A stretch of DNA of 64,000 nucleotides from Vogesella urethralis (GCF_007644045.2 NZ_VMDW02000091.1:1-64000), one strand, 5' to 3'. Shown: positions 8,701-20,009, counted from the first letter of the stretch. Notes: a model not told the origin generated them from the sequence alone. Translations and numbers: made by a program.

Positions 8701-8769
8701 CCCCGTGTGCAGGGCACACGGGGCCAAAATGGGCGACACCCCCGGTTGGCCTTGCCAAGCGGGGGTGTC
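8701..8769 (-). terminator. Two hairpins terminating the RND efflux operon
   Basis: Read leftwards after the transporter gene, GACACCCCC pairs with GGGGGTGTC (8735-8769). CCCCGTGTGC then pairs with GCACACGGGG (8701-8723), followed on the minus strand by a T-rich run (CGTTTGTTT). The second stem is the better rho-independent terminator. Confidence 0.7.
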
Positions 8770-8823
8770 GTGTTACATGCCAGACGGCGGTTTTAGCCGC
8801 CGCTGCGGTACGGCGCCAGGCCG

Positions 8824-11800
8824 TTAAGCCGCAAGCTGCTTGCGGCCAACCTTGGCTGCCAGACCGTCAAACCACAGGTACAGCACCGGGGTGATGTACA
8901 GCGTCACCAGCTGCGAGAACAGCAAGCCGCCGACCACCGCCACACCCAGCGGCTGGCGCAACTCGGCGCCGGCCCCCAGCGCCAGTGCAATCGGCAGCGC
9001 GCCCATCATGGCGGCCAACGTGGTCATCAGTATAGGGCGCAGGCGCAGCAGGCAGGCGGTACGGATGGCCTGCTGCGGGCTCATGCCCTGCTCGCGCTGC
9101 GCCGCCAGCGCAAAGTCGATCATCATGATGGCGTTTTTCTTCACGATGCCGATCAGCATCAGGATGCCGATGCTGGCGATGATGGTCAGCTCCTGGTTCA
9201 GCAGCATCAGCGCGCCCAAGGCGCCCATCGCCGCCGACGGCAGGCCGGCCAGGATGGTGAGCGGGTGGATGTAGCTTTCGTACAGCACCCCCAGCAGCAC
9301 GTAGATCACCAGCAAGGCCACCAGCAGCAGCGTGGTCTGGCTGCCTTGCGACTCGGCAAACGCCGCCGCGTCGCCGGCGTAGCTGGTAAACACGCTGGCC
9401 GGCAGGCCGATTTCCTGCTGTATGGCTTTCAGGCGCGCATCTACCTCGCCCAGCGCCACGCCCGGCGGCAGGTTGAACGACAACGTCACCGCCGGCAGCT
9501 GGCCCTGATGGCTGACCGATACCGGCCCCACCGTGCGCTGGATGCTGGCCACGCTGGTCAGCGGCACCAGCTCGCTGCCGCTGCCGCGCACGTACAGGCG
9601 GGTGAGGTCGTACTCGTTCACGCGCTGGCTGTCGTCCAGCTGCAGCAGTACCGAGTAGTTGTCGTTGTCGGTGTAGATGGTGGCTACCTGGCGCTGGCCG
9701 AAGGCGGTATACAGCGCGGTGCGGATAGCCTGCATGCCCACCCCCAGCTGCGCCGCCTTGTCGCGGTCGATGTGCAGCTCGGCCTGCAAGCCCTTGCGCT
9801 GCGCGTCGCTGTTGACGTCCTGGAACAGGCTGTCCTTACGCATCGCGCGCTCCAGCTTCTCGCCCCAGTCGTACAGGCTGCTGCTGTCCACGCTCTGCAG
9901 CACGTACTGGTAGCGGCTCTTGCTGCTGCGGCCGCCCAGGCGCAGGTTCTGCACCGGGTTGATCGCCGCGCTCAGGCCGTTCACCTTGCGCAGATCCTTG
10001 CGCAGGTCGTCCACTACCTGGTCGATCTTGCCGCGCTGGCCGCGTGGCTTCAGCGTGACGAACATGCGCCCGCCGCTGCCGCTGACCGACGACGTCACCG
10101 CCGCCACGTGCGGGCTTTGCTGCACGATGGTGGCCGCCCGCGCCTGCAGTGCGGCCAACCGGTCGTAGGACACGTCCTGCGGTACTTCGGTATTGATGCT
10201 GATCTGGCCGGTGTCCTCCACCGGGAAGAAGCCTTTCGGAATGGCGTGGAACATCCACGCCGAACCGGCCACGGTGCCCAGCGCCACCAGCAGCGTCAGG
10301 CGGCGATGGCGCAAGGCGGCGTCCAGCGTGCGCTCGTAGGCCGCCAGCAGCGCATCGAAGCCGCGCTCGAATGCACGGGCAATGGCGTGGCCCTGGCCGG
10401 CGTCGGCATGGTGCGGCATGTGGTCGCGCCGCAAAAAGCGCGACGCCAGCAGCGGGATCAGCGTCAGCGACGCCACCGCCGACACCAGGATGGCCAACGA
10501 CACCACCACGGCAAACTCGTGGAACAGCAGGCCGATGACGCCATCCATGTAAAAGATGGGGATGAAGATGGCCACCAGCGACAGCGAGATGCTGACGATG
10601 GTGAACGCGATCTCGCGCGAGCCTTTCAGCGCCGCCGTCATCGCGTCGTCGCCCTCCTCCATGTAACGCACGATGTTTTCCAGCACCACGATGGCGTCGT
10701 CCACCACCAGACCCACCGCCAGCGTCAGGCCCAGCAGCGAGATGTTGTCGATGGAATAGCCCATCAGGTACATCAGGCCCAGCGTGCCCACCAGCGAGAT
10801 CGGCAGCGTCAGCGCCGGAATCACCGTGGCGGCCATGCGCTGCAGGAACATGAAGATCACCATGATCACCAGCGCAACCGTCAGCAGCATGGTGAGGTTC
10901 ACGTCGTGCACCGCTTCGCGGATGGACTCGGAACGGTCGGACAGCGGCGTGACGCGCACCGAGCCCGGCAGCTGGCTTTCCAGCTTGGGCAGCATGGCGC
11001 GGATGGCGTCCACTACCGCCACGGTGTTGGCGTCGGACTGGCGGAACACCGCCAGCACGATGGAGCGTTCGCCGTTGACCCAGCTGCCGGTCTTCAGGTT
11101 TTCGATACTGTCTTCCACCGTGGCCACGTCGGCCAGGCGCACCACGCTGCCGTTACGGTTGGCCACCGCCATGGCGGCAAACTCGGCGGCGCTCTTCAGC
11201 TGGCTGTCGGACTGGATGGTCAGCACCTGCGACGGGCCTTCCAGCGTGCCCAACGGCGTATTGCCGTTGGCCGCGCGCAGTGCGGTAGCCACTTCGTCCA
11301 GCGTCAGGTTACGTGCGGCCAACCGTTGCGGGTCGGCCTTCACCCGCACCGCGTAGCGCTTCTGGCCAAACACCTGCACCTGGGCCACGCCGTTGATGGT
11401 GGACAAGGTGGGCGACACCAGGTTGTCCATGTAGTCATTCAGCTGCGTCAGCGACAGCGCCGGCGAGTTCAGCGCCAGCAGCAGGATGGGCGCGTCGGCC
11501 GGGTTGACCTTGCGGTAGGACGGCAGGCTGGTCATCTCGTCCGGCAGGCTACGCTGCGCGCGCAGCAAAGCGGCTTGCACGTCGAGTGCGGCGCCATCCA
11601 GATTGCGCCCCGGTTCAAACTCCAGCGTGATCGAGGTACTACCCTGGCTGCTGCTGGAGCTGATTACCGCCACGCCGGGAATGGTGGCGAACTGCTTTTC
11701 CAGCGGCGTGGCCACCGAGCTGGCCATGGTCTGCGGGCTGGCACCCGGCAGGCTGGCCGACACGTTGATGGTGGGCGTCTCGTAACTGGGCAGCGCGGCG

Positions 11801-11904
11801 ATGGGAATACGCTGCAGGGCCAACAAGCCGCCGATGATCAGCGACAGGCACAGCAGCACCGTCATCACCGGGCGGCGGATACAGAGCTCGGAAATATTCA
11901 TCAT
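8824..11904 (-). CDS. RND multidrug efflux permease (MdtC/MuxC-like)
   Basis: A 1026-residue inner-membrane proton/drug antiporter of the HAE1 family. N-terminal helix 'RRPVMTVLLCLSLIIGG', two large periplasmic loops and twelve predicted helices are evident. The paired acidic residues of the proton relay are present in 'GLVVDDAIVVLENI' in the fourth helix. Length is normal. It starts four bases inside the end of the adaptor gene and is followed by terminators. No outer-membrane channel is encoded nearby, so the pump probably borrows a TolC/OprM-type protein. Substrates cannot be deduced. Confidence 0.9.
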   Translation of the reverse strand: MMNISELCIRRPVMTVLLCLSLIIGGLLALQRIPIAALPSYETPTINVSASLPGASPQTMASSVATPLEKQFATIPGVAVISSSSSQGSTSITLEFEPGRNLDGAALDVQAALLRAQRSLPDEMTSLPSYRKVNPADAPILLLALNSPALSLTQLNDYMDNLVSPTLSTINGVAQVQVFGQKRYAVRVKADPQRLAARNLTLDEVATALRAANGNTPLGTLEGPSQVLTIQSDSQLKSAAEFAAMAVANRNGSVVRLADVATVEDSIENLKTGSWVNGERSIVLAVFRQSDANTVAVVDAIRAMLPKLESQLPGSVRVTPLSDRSESIREAVHDVNLTMLLTVALVIMVIFMFLQRMAATVIPALTLPISLVGTLGLMYLMGYSIDNISLLGLTLAVGLVVDDAIVVLENIVRYMEEGDDAMTAALKGSREIAFTIVSISLSLVAIFIPIFYMDGVIGLLFHEFAVVVSLAILVSAVASLTLIPLLASRFLRRDHMPHHADAGQGHAIARAFERGFDALLAAYERTLDAALRHRRLTLLVALGTVAGSAWMFHAIPKGFFPVEDTGQISINTEVPQDVSYDRLAALQARAATIVQQSPHVAAVTSSVSGSGGRMFVTLKPRGQRGKIDQVVDDLRKDLRKVNGLSAAINPVQNLRLGGRSSKSRYQYVLQSVDSSSLYDWGEKLERAMRKDSLFQDVNSDAQRKGLQAELHIDRDKAAQLGVGMQAIRTALYTAFGQRQVATIYTDNDNYSVLLQLDDSQRVNEYDLTRLYVRGSGSELVPLTSVASIQRTVGPVSVSHQGQLPAVTLSFNLPPGVALGEVDARLKAIQQEIGLPASVFTSYAGDAAAFAESQGSQTTLLLVALLVIYVLLGVLYESYIHPLTILAGLPSAAMGALGALMLLNQELTIIASIGILMLIGIVKKNAIMMIDFALAAQREQGMSPQQAIRTACLLRLRPILMTTLAAMMGALPIALALGAGAELRQPLGVAVVGGLLFSQLVTLYITPVLYLWFDGLAAKVGRKQLAA

Positions 11905-13244
11905 TGCGCTCCGCTGGCTGCCCGCTGGCGTTGGCCCGCGTCGGCCCGTGGCGCGCTGGCGTCGCCGCCCGCTGTCCGGGCAGCTTTATCGCCCCCGGTC
12001 ACCGGGCCGCACTCGGCCAGGTTCTGGCCCCCCTTGCCGGCAGCGCGGCTGCCACGGCCACCCTCTGCTGCCGCACCGCTGGCCTCGCTGCGGCCAACCT
12101 TGGCTGCCGCACTGGCGTCCTGCTTGCGCGGCGGAGCCAGCGTCACCAGCTCGCCGGGGCGCACGTTCTGGCCGCCATTGACCACCACCTTCAAGCCGGG
12201 GGCGATGCCGCGCACGATGGCGCGCTCGTTCTGGATGGCCAGCAACGTCAGCGGTATGCGCTGCGCTTTGCTGTCGGCGCCCACGGTGTAGGCAAACTGG
12301 CCGTCGGGGCCGGTGAGCAAGGCCGCCACCGGAATGTTGGCCGCACCGCGGTAGGCGCCTGCTTGCAGCGCGACATTCACAAACTGGCCCGGCCACAAAG
12401 CCGTGCCGGCGTTATCGAAACGGGCTTTCAGCAGCACGTTGCCGCTGGCGCTATCGACCGCGCTATCGATAAAGGTGAGTTCGCCGCTGTGGCACTGCCC
12501 GGCGCCGTTACCGGTGCGCGCCACCACTTTCAGCGGGCCAGCCTGCTGCGCCTGGCGTACCGCCTGCAGTTGTTGTTCCGGCAACGTAAAGCTGACCGCC
12601 ACCGGCGACATCCGCGTCAGCGTGAGCATCGGTGTGGCCATGCCTGGCTGCACCAGCGCACCGGGCGACAGGCTGATGGCGCCGACACGGCCATCCACTT
12701 GCGCGTAGATAGCCTTCTGGCGCAGGCTTACCCGGGCCGATTCCACCGCTGCGCGGTCGGCGGCCAAGGTGGCCTGCAAGCTGTCTACCTTGCCCTGCAG
12801 CGCGTCCAGCGCACTCTGCGAAATGAACTGCTGGCGGAACAGGTCGCGCCCGCGGGCCAGGTCGCGCTCGGCGATCTTCAGCTGCGCCGCGTCGCTGGCC
12901 TGCTGCGCCTGTACCCGTGCCAGCGCGGCGCGCTCGGCAGCGTCATCCAGCTGCACCAGCAGGGTGCCGGCTTTCACCAGCGTGCCCTCCTGCACCGGCA
13001 CCCGGCTGACCACACCGGACACCTGCGGTTTCACCTCGACACGGTCCAGTGCGGTGACAGTGCCATTGGCCGTGAGCACCACCGGCAAGCGGTTGGGTTG
13101 CACCGGCGCCAACGCCACCACCGGCGGCCGCTTGGCGCGCGCGTTTTTATCGTCGGCCGCTGCCTTGCCGGCCTGCCACCACCATGCGCCACCGGCCAGG
13201 GCGGCCAGCACGGCGACTGTGAGCACTTTGTTCATGTTTGCCAT
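11901..13244 (-). CDS. RND efflux periplasmic adaptor (MdtA/MexA-like)
   Basis: A 447-residue membrane-fusion protein joining the permease to an outer-membrane channel. It has a hydrophobic N-terminal anchor, a biotinyl-lipoyl half-motif ('VEVKPQVSGVVSRVPVQEGTLVKAGTLLVQLD'), an alpha-helical hairpin with many Ala/Gln, the second lipoyl half ('AQVDGRVGAISLSPGALV') and beta-barrel domains. The C-terminal 60 residues are Ala/Gly/Arg-rich and low complexity, longer than usual. I prefer the ATG at 13244 ('MANMNKVL'); 13307 is an alternative. It is co-transcribed with the permease. Confidence 0.88.
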   Translation of the reverse strand: MANMNKVLTVAVLAALAGGAWWWQAGKAAADDKNARAKRPPVVALAPVQPNRLPVVLTANGTVTALDRVEVKPQVSGVVSRVPVQEGTLVKAGTLLVQLDDAAERAALARVQAQQASDAAQLKIAERDLARGRDLFRQQFISQSALDALQGKVDSLQATLAADRAAVESARVSLRQKAIYAQVDGRVGAISLSPGALVQPGMATPMLTLTRMSPVAVSFTLPEQQLQAVRQAQQAGPLKVVARTGNGAGQCHSGELTFIDSAVDSASGNVLLKARFDNAGTALWPGQFVNVALQAGAYRGAANIPVAALLTGPDGQFAYTVGADSKAQRIPLTLLAIQNERAIVRGIAPGLKVVVNGGQNVRPGELVTLAPPRKQDASAAAKVGRSEASGAAAEGGRGSRAAGKGGQNLAECGPVTGGDKAARTAGGDASAPRADAGQRQRAASGAQ

Positions 13245-13386
13245 CGCGGAATGTTCGATAGCAGCAAGCATAATCAAAAAGCACGACCGCCTTATGGCGA
13301 AGTTCATTAATGAATATGAACAATCTGTCCTGCCCTACGCTAGCTCAGCACCGGCAGCCTTCCATCAGACTGCCACATAAAAACAA

Positions 13387-13411
13387 AGCCCTTCCTGTTA
13401 CAGGAAGGGCT
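13387..13411 (-). terminator. Rho-independent terminator for the small gene at 13456
   Basis: AGCCCTTCCTG / CAGGAAGGGCT with a three-base loop, followed on the minus strand by TTTGTTTTTAT. A copy of the dispersed 11-mer lies immediately beside it (13420-13430). Confidence 0.8.
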
Positions 13412-13455
13412 GGGTCTGTTGCGGCCAACCGCTTAACGCTACGGCCGTGCCACAC

Positions 13456-13641
13456 TTACTTTTTGTCGTCGCTGTCGGGGCTGTGCTGCTGCAGCAGTTT
13501 GCCCAGCAGCGGGTTGTTCAGCTTCTTGTCGTCCTTGGCGTTGGAGGCCTTGCCGAAACGGTCGGGCGAACCGGCTTTGCGGATGTTCTCGCGAACCTTT
13601 ACCGCCTCGAAACGCTGCATGTCGAAGTAATTGATGGGCAT
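13456..13641 (-). CDS. Small hypothetical protein, 61 residues
   Basis: Unrecognised. The product is hydrophilic, rich in Lys, Asp and Asn and predicted cytosolic ('MPINYFDMQRFEAVKVREN...'). A strong GGAGAG ribosome site lies six bases before the ATG and a terminator follows the stop, so the gene is probably real and monocistronic. It has no obvious membrane or metal-binding motif. Confidence 0.6.
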   Translation of the reverse strand: MPINYFDMQRFEAVKVRENIRKAGSPDRFGKASNAKDDKKLNNPLLGKLLQQHSPDSDDKK

Positions 13642-13847
13642 GACGCTCTCCGGAATGGCAAAACGGGGCAGTATGCGGCAGCGCGCGGCGCTTGTCCATG
13701 CCGGCGGCGGGCAATGCGCTTGATAAAACAAGCAGTTAAGGCGACATGACGTCACTGTGGCCAAGCGTTTTATTTATAGAAACATTTATCTGTAACAAGA
13801 AAAGGTTTAAGTTGGTCGCTCGTTCCCCCTCAATAGAAAGGCACACC

Positions 13848-14240
13848 ATGAGCATCCTCGACCAACTGGGCAGCCTGTTCGGTAACAGCGAACAAGGTGG
13901 CCTGCTGCAAGCCGCCAATACCCTGCTGGAAAACAACGGCGGCGTCGCCGGCCTGGTGGAGAAGTTCCAGAACGGCGGCCTGGGCGAGATCGTCTCGTCC
14001 TGGGTCGGCACCGGCGACAACCTGGCCATCACCCCGGAACAAATCCAGAGCGTGCTGGGTAACGAGCAGATTGCCGGCCTGGCCGAAAAACTGGGCATCG
14101 ACCCGGCGGTGGCCTCGCAACAGATCGCCGAACACCTGCCCACCGTGATCGACAAACTCACCCCCAACGGCCAGGTAGAAGGCGACAACCTGCTGGCCCA
14201 GGGCGCCAGCCTGCTGGGCGGCCTGTTCAACCGCGGCTAA
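13848..14240 (+). CDS. YidB-like DUF937 protein
   Basis: A 130-residue protein of the YidB/DUF937 family, whose function is unknown. Typical features are 'MSILDQLGSLFG' at the N-terminus, a helical repeat containing 'LLENNGGVAGLVEKFQNGGLGEIVSSWVGTG', and 'ITPEQIQSVLGNEQIAGLAEKLGIDPAVASQQIAEHLPTVIDKLTPNG', ending 'LLGGLFNRG'. The start is set by AGAAAGG upstream of ATG 13848; a longer reading from 13746 has no supporting site. Single gene, followed by an inverted pair of the dispersed repeat. Confidence 0.85.
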   Translation: MSILDQLGSLFGNSEQGGLLQAANTLLENNGGVAGLVEKFQNGGLGEIVSSWVGTGDNLAITPEQIQSVLGNEQIAGLAEKLGIDPAVASQQIAEHLPTVIDKLTPNGQVEGDNLLAQGASLLGGLFNRG

Positions 14241-14259
14241 GCCCGCATCCCGCACCACA

Positions 14260-14281
14260 GGTTGGCCGCATGCGGCCAACC
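14260..14281. repeat. Perfect inverted pair of the 11-mer repeat
   Basis: GGTTGGCCGCA immediately followed by TGCGGCCAACC forms an uninterrupted 22-base palindrome after the YidB-like gene. No T-run follows, so as a terminator it would be weak; as a paired uptake-type sequence it matches the Neisseria layout. Confidence 0.85.
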
Positions 14282-14455
14282 TGATGCGTCGCCAGGCATC
14301 AAGCAGATGCGTGGCCCGCAACCAGACCCGCCTCTTCCCTGTGCTTTTGCCAAAGTCTGGCAACCGGCAAGGCGACGCGAGTTTGCGCAACAAGAACCAT
14401 GTCATAAAATGGAATTGCCTGCCGATTACCGTACCCACCGCCCGAGGTGAACAGC

Positions 14456-14632
14456 ATGCATCTGCACACCATCCTGCAAGGGGCCAACACCGGCCTGCTG
14501 ATTTTTGCCCTCACCGTCATCGTCCAGGGCCTGGCCACCCCGGCCAGCCTGCTGCAGCCCGCCAGCTACGTGCTGATCGGCGTCATCGTCCAGCTGGCAC
14601 TTAGCTGGCGAGGTCAGCGCAAGGCCCGCTAA
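14456..14632 (+). CDS. Small two-helix membrane protein
   Basis: Unrecognised 58-residue protein with two hydrophobic segments (about residues 13-29 and 38-52) and a basic C-terminus (RGQRKAR), so it is probably an inner-membrane hairpin. GAGGTG six bases before the ATG supports this start. It lies 57 bases before the acetyltransferase gene and could be co-transcribed with it. Confidence 0.5.
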   Translation: MHLHTILQGANTGLLIFALTVIVQGLATPASLLQPASYVLIGVIVQLALSWRGQRKAR

Positions 14633-14689
14633 GCCCGTCGCCGGCGCGGATACCGCCGCGCCGCCGCTCCCCCCGCAGCAGGTCCCCGC

Positions 14690-15247
14690 ATGCCGCTGTC
14701 GCTCTCTTTCCCCAACCACGCCTTGCTAGCCAGCTACCAGCAAGCGCTGAGCCGCGGCTGGGCCGGGCACGAGCAGGACCCAGACACCGCCAGCCGCATG
14801 CTGGCCGCCTGCCGCGCCGCACCCGACACGTATCTGCTGCACTTCACCCACTACCCGCTGCCGGCAACCGACATAGGGGCAGACGCTGACAATAGCGAAC
14901 CCTACCTACCCCACTGCCGCTTCTGGATCAGCAACGACGAATACTGCGGCGAACTCAGCCTGCGCTGGCCACTGCCCGGCGACACCCTGCCGGCAGACTG
15001 CCCCGGGCACCTGGCCTGGTCGGTGGTGCCGTGGCAACGCGGCCACGGCTACGCCTGCCAGGCGGTGCGGCTGCTACTGCCACGCATCGCCCACCTGGGC
15101 CTGCCGTGGCTGGACATGGCGATGGCCACCAGCAACGTCGCCTCCTGGAAAACCGCCGAGCACCTCGGCGCCACACGCATCGCCACCTACCAGACCGGCA
15201 CCGAACACGGCCACGTCAGCGCTTATCGGTATCGGTTGATGCTATGA
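14690..15247 (+). CDS. GNAT-family N-acetyltransferase
   Basis: A 185-residue protein with the acetyltransferase fold: beta strands around 'WSVVPWQRGHGYACQAVRLLLPRIAHLGL', where 'RGHGYA' is the acetyl-CoA pyrophosphate loop (R/QxxGxG/A), and a late strand ending 'NVASWKTAEHLGATRIATYQTG', the common Asn-x-x-S/A acceptor-side motif. The acceptor substrate is unknown. A bidirectional terminator follows. Confidence 0.75.
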   Translation: MPLSLSFPNHALLASYQQALSRGWAGHEQDPDTASRMLAACRAAPDTYLLHFTHYPLPATDIGADADNSEPYLPHCRFWISNDEYCGELSLRWPLPGDTLPADCPGHLAWSVVPWQRGHGYACQAVRLLLPRIAHLGLPWLDMAMATSNVASWKTAEHLGATRIATYQTGTEHGHVSAYRYRLML

Positions 15248-15295
15248 AACTGCCCAGGGTGTAGCAACCAGTACTGCGGCCAACTGCTCACAAAC

Positions 15296-15327
15296 AAAAA
15301 GCCCCGGCATGCCGGGGCTTGGTTTTT
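15296..15327. terminator. Bidirectional terminator between convergent genes
   Basis: AAAAAGCCCCGGC at GCCGGGGCTT with a T-run after and an A-run before serves both the acetyltransferase gene and the convergent lipoprotein gene. Confidence 0.85.
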
Positions 15328-15350
15328 GAGGCCTTACTCGCGTTACACCA

Positions 15351-16058
15351 TCAGGGGGCGATGCGGATCTGCTCGACGATGGTTTCCAGCACCCAGCGGC
15401 GGTCGGGGGCGTCGGCGGGCGGGTTGGCCACCTTGATCTCGCTGATGCGCAGGCGGTAGGCAGTGCCCGGCTCGAACTGGAAGCCTTCGATATCGCCGTA
15501 ATGGTGTTGCCACGGCTGGTTGGCGCGCTCGCGCACTTGTAGGCACTGCATCGGCGCCACGCCGGTGCACGGGCGGCGCTCGGGGGCCACGTAGATAAAA
15601 CGCTGGGTGGCCGGCTCGGCCGCCGGTACTGCGGTAGCAGCGGTAGTGACGTTAACCGGCAGCGGCTTGGTGACGTGAGCTGGAGCAGCCACCGGCTGCC
15701 ATACCTGCTGCTGGGCCACTTCGCCGATCAGCAGTTTGTCGCCGTTCAGCCGCACTTGCGGGCGGCTGCGCAGCAGGGCTGCCAGGGCTTGCTCGCGCTG
15801 CATGGCGTCCGGGGCGCACGCCATCAGCGTGCTGGCCAGATGGCCTACCACCAGGCGGCCCTGCTCGATGCGGGCCGGGCCGAACATCCGGTTGCAGCCG
15901 GCGCTGGCCGAAAGCTGGCCGTCTTTCAGCTGCAGCGTTTGCAGCGGCTGGCCATCGGGGCCGGTTTGCTGCCACTGCCCTTGCTGTGGCACGGTGCTGC
16001 TGGCGCAGGCGCCGAGCAACAGCGACATCATGGCAATGCCAAGGCTTTTCCGGTTCAT
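15351..16058 (-). CDS. META-domain (HslJ-like) lipoprotein with DUF4377-like C-terminus
   Basis: A 235-residue predicted lipoprotein: signal peptide ending in the lipobox 'LLLGAC' near residue 18. A META/HslJ-type domain follows ('LQLKDGQLSASAGCNRMFGPARIEQGRLVVGHLASTLMACAPDAMQREQAL'), then a Pro/Ala linker and a C-terminal domain with 'CTGVAPMQCLQVRERANQPWQHHYGDIEGFQFEPGTAYRLRI', which I recognise as DUF4377-type. AGGAG before ATG 16058 fixes the start. HslJ-type proteins are linked to stress tolerance in E. coli; here the role is unknown. Confidence 0.75.
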   Translation of the reverse strand: MNRKSLGIAMMSLLLGACASSTVPQQGQWQQTGPDGQPLQTLQLKDGQLSASAGCNRMFGPARIEQGRLVVGHLASTLMACAPDAMQREQALAALLRSRPQVRLNGDKLLIGEVAQQQVWQPVAAPAHVTKPLPVNVTTAATAVPAAEPATQRFIYVAPERRPCTGVAPMQCLQVRERANQPWQHHYGDIEGFQFEPGTAYRLRISEIKVANPPADAPDRRWVLETIVEQIRIAP

Positions 16059-16243
16059 TTCGCGCTCCTGTTTGCAATCAACGGGGCAGCTTATGCCAAT
16101 GCGCCGACACCGGTCAATGCCAACGGGTTTAACGGTTGTTAAGCGTGTCACAGGCTGTCACAGACGCGGGTGCCCAATAGCAACCGCCGCCAGGCAACCC
16201 GGCGGCGGCCACGGCCTGCTCCGGCGCACGCGCCGGTGGGCGG

Positions 16244-18241
16244 TTACTGTTTTTCCAGCTGCAGGATGGCGTCCAGCTCCTTGTCTACCTCGCGCATGCG
16301 GGCGTACAGGCTTTCGGTCTGCGCCAGCATGCTGTCCACGCGCTGCTTGCTGTCTTGCGAGGTGGCGGCCAGGCCGTGCAGCTTGCCCACCACTTGCGCC
16401 ATTTCACCGGCAAAACCGCTGACCTGGCTGCCCATGCCGCGCACGTCGCCGCCGACGTCGCGCACGCCGTTCATCACGTTGTCCACCGCACCACCGGTGG
16501 CGTCCAGGTTGGCCTGGGTGGTGTTGGCCAGCTTGCGCACTTCGTCGGCGACTACGGCAAAGCCACGGCCGGCCTCGCCGGCACGGGCGGCTTCGATGGC
16601 GGCGTTCAGCGCCAGCAGGTTGGTTTGTTCGGCGATCTTCTTGATCATCTGCATCACTTCGCCAATCTGCTGCGCGTCTTTTTCCAGTGCGCCGATGCGG
16701 CCGGTCACGTTGCTGGCGGTCTGTGCCCCTTGGTCTACTTCCTGGCCAAAGCGGCTGATGTCCTGCTCGATGCTGCCCAGGTGCTCCACCAGTTGGGCGG
16801 TGGTGTCGCGGAACAGCGGCAGGCTCTCCATCAACTGGCCGGCAAAGGCCTTGTAACCGTTCAGCTCTTCAATCACGCGGCTCTTCATCTGCCCGGTCAT
16901 ACGGGCTCGCTCGAGTTCGCGGCGGTAGAAGTAGTTCTTGAAGTTGGCGTAATGCACCGGGAAGCGGTCGACAAAGTCGTCGCGGAAGGTGCTGCTGGCC
17001 GGGTAAAAGAAGATGGCGGTCAGCGTCTGGTTGATATTGACGCCCAGCAGCTCGCCAAAGGTGGAAAAGCCGGCGGTGGGGATGTCGCCGTAGACATTAG
17101 CGCGTGCCAGCGCGCTGGCGTTATTGAGCCGGCGCAGGATGCAATCGTTGAGGATGCCGCCCACCGGTTGCGGCTTGCCGCGGCTGAACTGTTCGAAGTC
17201 GCGGCCGGTGCGCTCGGCCAGGTCCACGCTGCGCAGCAGGAACAGCTGTTCGCCGAACGCGAGGTCGCAGGCAAACTGCAGGTAACCCTGCTGTTCGTTG
17301 ATGGCCAGTACCGAGCGCACGAAGATCTCGTCGTCAATCTTGATGCCGAAGCTGTGGCTTTGCAGCTTGGCGCCCAGCTCGCTGCGCTGGCAGCGGAAGT
17401 GCTGGCACAGCGCGTCCAGCACGTTGCGGATCTCGCCACTCTTGCTGTCGATCACCGAGTGCACCTGGCGCAGCTCGGTGCTGGCCTGGGCAATGATGAA
17501 GCTGGTGCCGGTGTCTTCAAAGTTCTGGCTCTTGAAGATGCCGTAGCGGTAGGCGGGTGCCAGCTTGATGAAGGCAAACACCGCGTGGCCATCTCGTACC
17601 TGCTGGCCGTCGTACAGCCGCGTCATGCTGAAATCCAGCGGGCCGCCGGCCGAGCCGCCGACAAACAGGTAGGGCAGCTTGCCGGATTCGTACAGCGCCT
17701 CCATCAGGTAGCTCTCGCTATTGGACAGGCCGTCCACCAGCGTGAGCACAAAGCCCTCGTCGTGACGCATGGCAAACGGCAGGTTGATGCGGCCAACCTG
17801 GTCTTTCAGCTTGGCCAGCCGGCTATCGTGGCTAAGCGAGGGCTGGCCGGCCTTGATGTCTTCGCAGGCCAGCGGCACAGCCGCTACGTGCACGTCGCTG
17901 ACCAGTGCCGCGTCAAACAGCTGGAACACCATGCTCTGCCACTGGCCGTTGGCCGGCAGATAGAGCGGCTGCTGGCGGCCGGCGCTGCACAACTCGCCGG
18001 CGGTGGTAGTGAGCACCACTTTGGCCTGCGGAAAGTGGCGCGCCACGCTGCGGCCAACCTGCTCCAGGTTGGCCGCGGGGTTCACATAGCCCAACACCAG
18101 CCGGATGCTGCTGCCGGCCTTGGCCGCCAAGGCCTGGTCGTAGCCCTGATTATCGGTGCGCACAATGTGCATCAGCCCGGCAGGGACAGCAGCGGGGCTG
18201 GTTTCGGAAGACGGTGGACGTTTCTTGTTGAAAAACAGCAT
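16244..18241 (-). CDS. Soluble FIST-domain methyl-accepting chemotaxis protein
   Basis: A 665-residue cytoplasmic receptor with no transmembrane helix. Residues about 20-240 form the FIST domain and about 240-390 FIST_C, families proposed to bind small ligands such as amino acids. The C-terminal half is the coiled-coil MCP signalling domain, with the hairpin tip '[41 protein letters not shown]' region that contacts CheA/CheW. The ATG at 18241 is chosen because GGAG lies six bases before it; an in-frame ATG 12 bases upstream has no such site. It is a single gene; the chemotaxis kinase lies outside the window. Confidence 0.85.
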   Translation of the reverse strand: MLFFNKKRPPSSETSPAAVPAGLMHIVRTDNQGYDQALAAKAGSSIRLVLGYVNPAANLEQVGRSVARHFPQAKVVLTTTAGELCSAGRQQPLYLPANGQWQSMVFQLFDAALVSDVHVAAVPLACEDIKAGQPSLSHDSRLAKLKDQVGRINLPFAMRHDEGFVLTLVDGLSNSESYLMEALYESGKLPYLFVGGSAGGPLDFSMTRLYDGQQVRDGHAVFAFIKLAPAYRYGIFKSQNFEDTGTSFIIAQASTELRQVHSVIDSKSGEIRNVLDALCQHFRCQRSELGAKLQSHSFGIKIDDEIFVRSVLAINEQQGYLQFACDLAFGEQLFLLRSVDLAERTGRDFEQFSRGKPQPVGGILNDCILRRLNNASALARANVYGDIPTAGFSTFGELLGVNINQTLTAIFFYPASSTFRDDFVDRFPVHYANFKNYFYRRELERARMTGQMKSRVIEELNGYKAFAGQLMESLPLFRDTTAQLVEHLGSIEQDISRFGQEVDQGAQTASNVTGRIGALEKDAQQIGEVMQMIKKIAEQTNLLALNAAIEAARAGEAGRGFAVVADEVRKLANTTQANLDATGGAVDNVMNGVRDVGGDVRGMGSQVSGFAGEMAQVVGKLHGLAATSQDSKQRVDSMLAQTESLYARMREVDKELDAILQLEKQ

Positions 18242-18338
18242 GCGTTGCTCCATCGGTTGTCGTTGTGCAAGTACCGGGTCTGCCCTGGCTTTGTTTTACT
18301 TTTTATAGATTATCCTGCCTTGCTGATTATCTTCTCCA

Positions 18339-18376
18339 TAAAAAATGCCACCTGTGTTGCGAAACATCAGGTGGCA
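18339..18376 (-). terminator. Terminator after the aldehyde dehydrogenase gene
   Basis: TGCCACCTG pairs with CAGGTGGCA (18346-18376), followed on the minus strand by a run of T. It lies about 120 bases beyond the aldehyde dehydrogenase stop and upstream of the receptor gene. Confidence 0.75.
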
Positions 18377-18494
18377 GTCAATCCGCCGGCCACGAGCGAC
18401 CATGGCCGGCCGGGGAGGAAGCAGTGTCAGAGCGGTTACCGGTGCCTCGCCCCCGCCCCGCAGGCGGCGGGCAGGCCACGGCAACCGGTACGGT

Positions 18495-20009
<1,515 letters not shown>

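Noticed and set aside
9265-12291. Plus-strand open reading of about 1,000 codons opposite the RND transporter
   Set aside because: It is a GC-rich antisense shadow of clearly conserved proteins, with His/Gln/Arg-rich low-complexity translation and no ribosome site.
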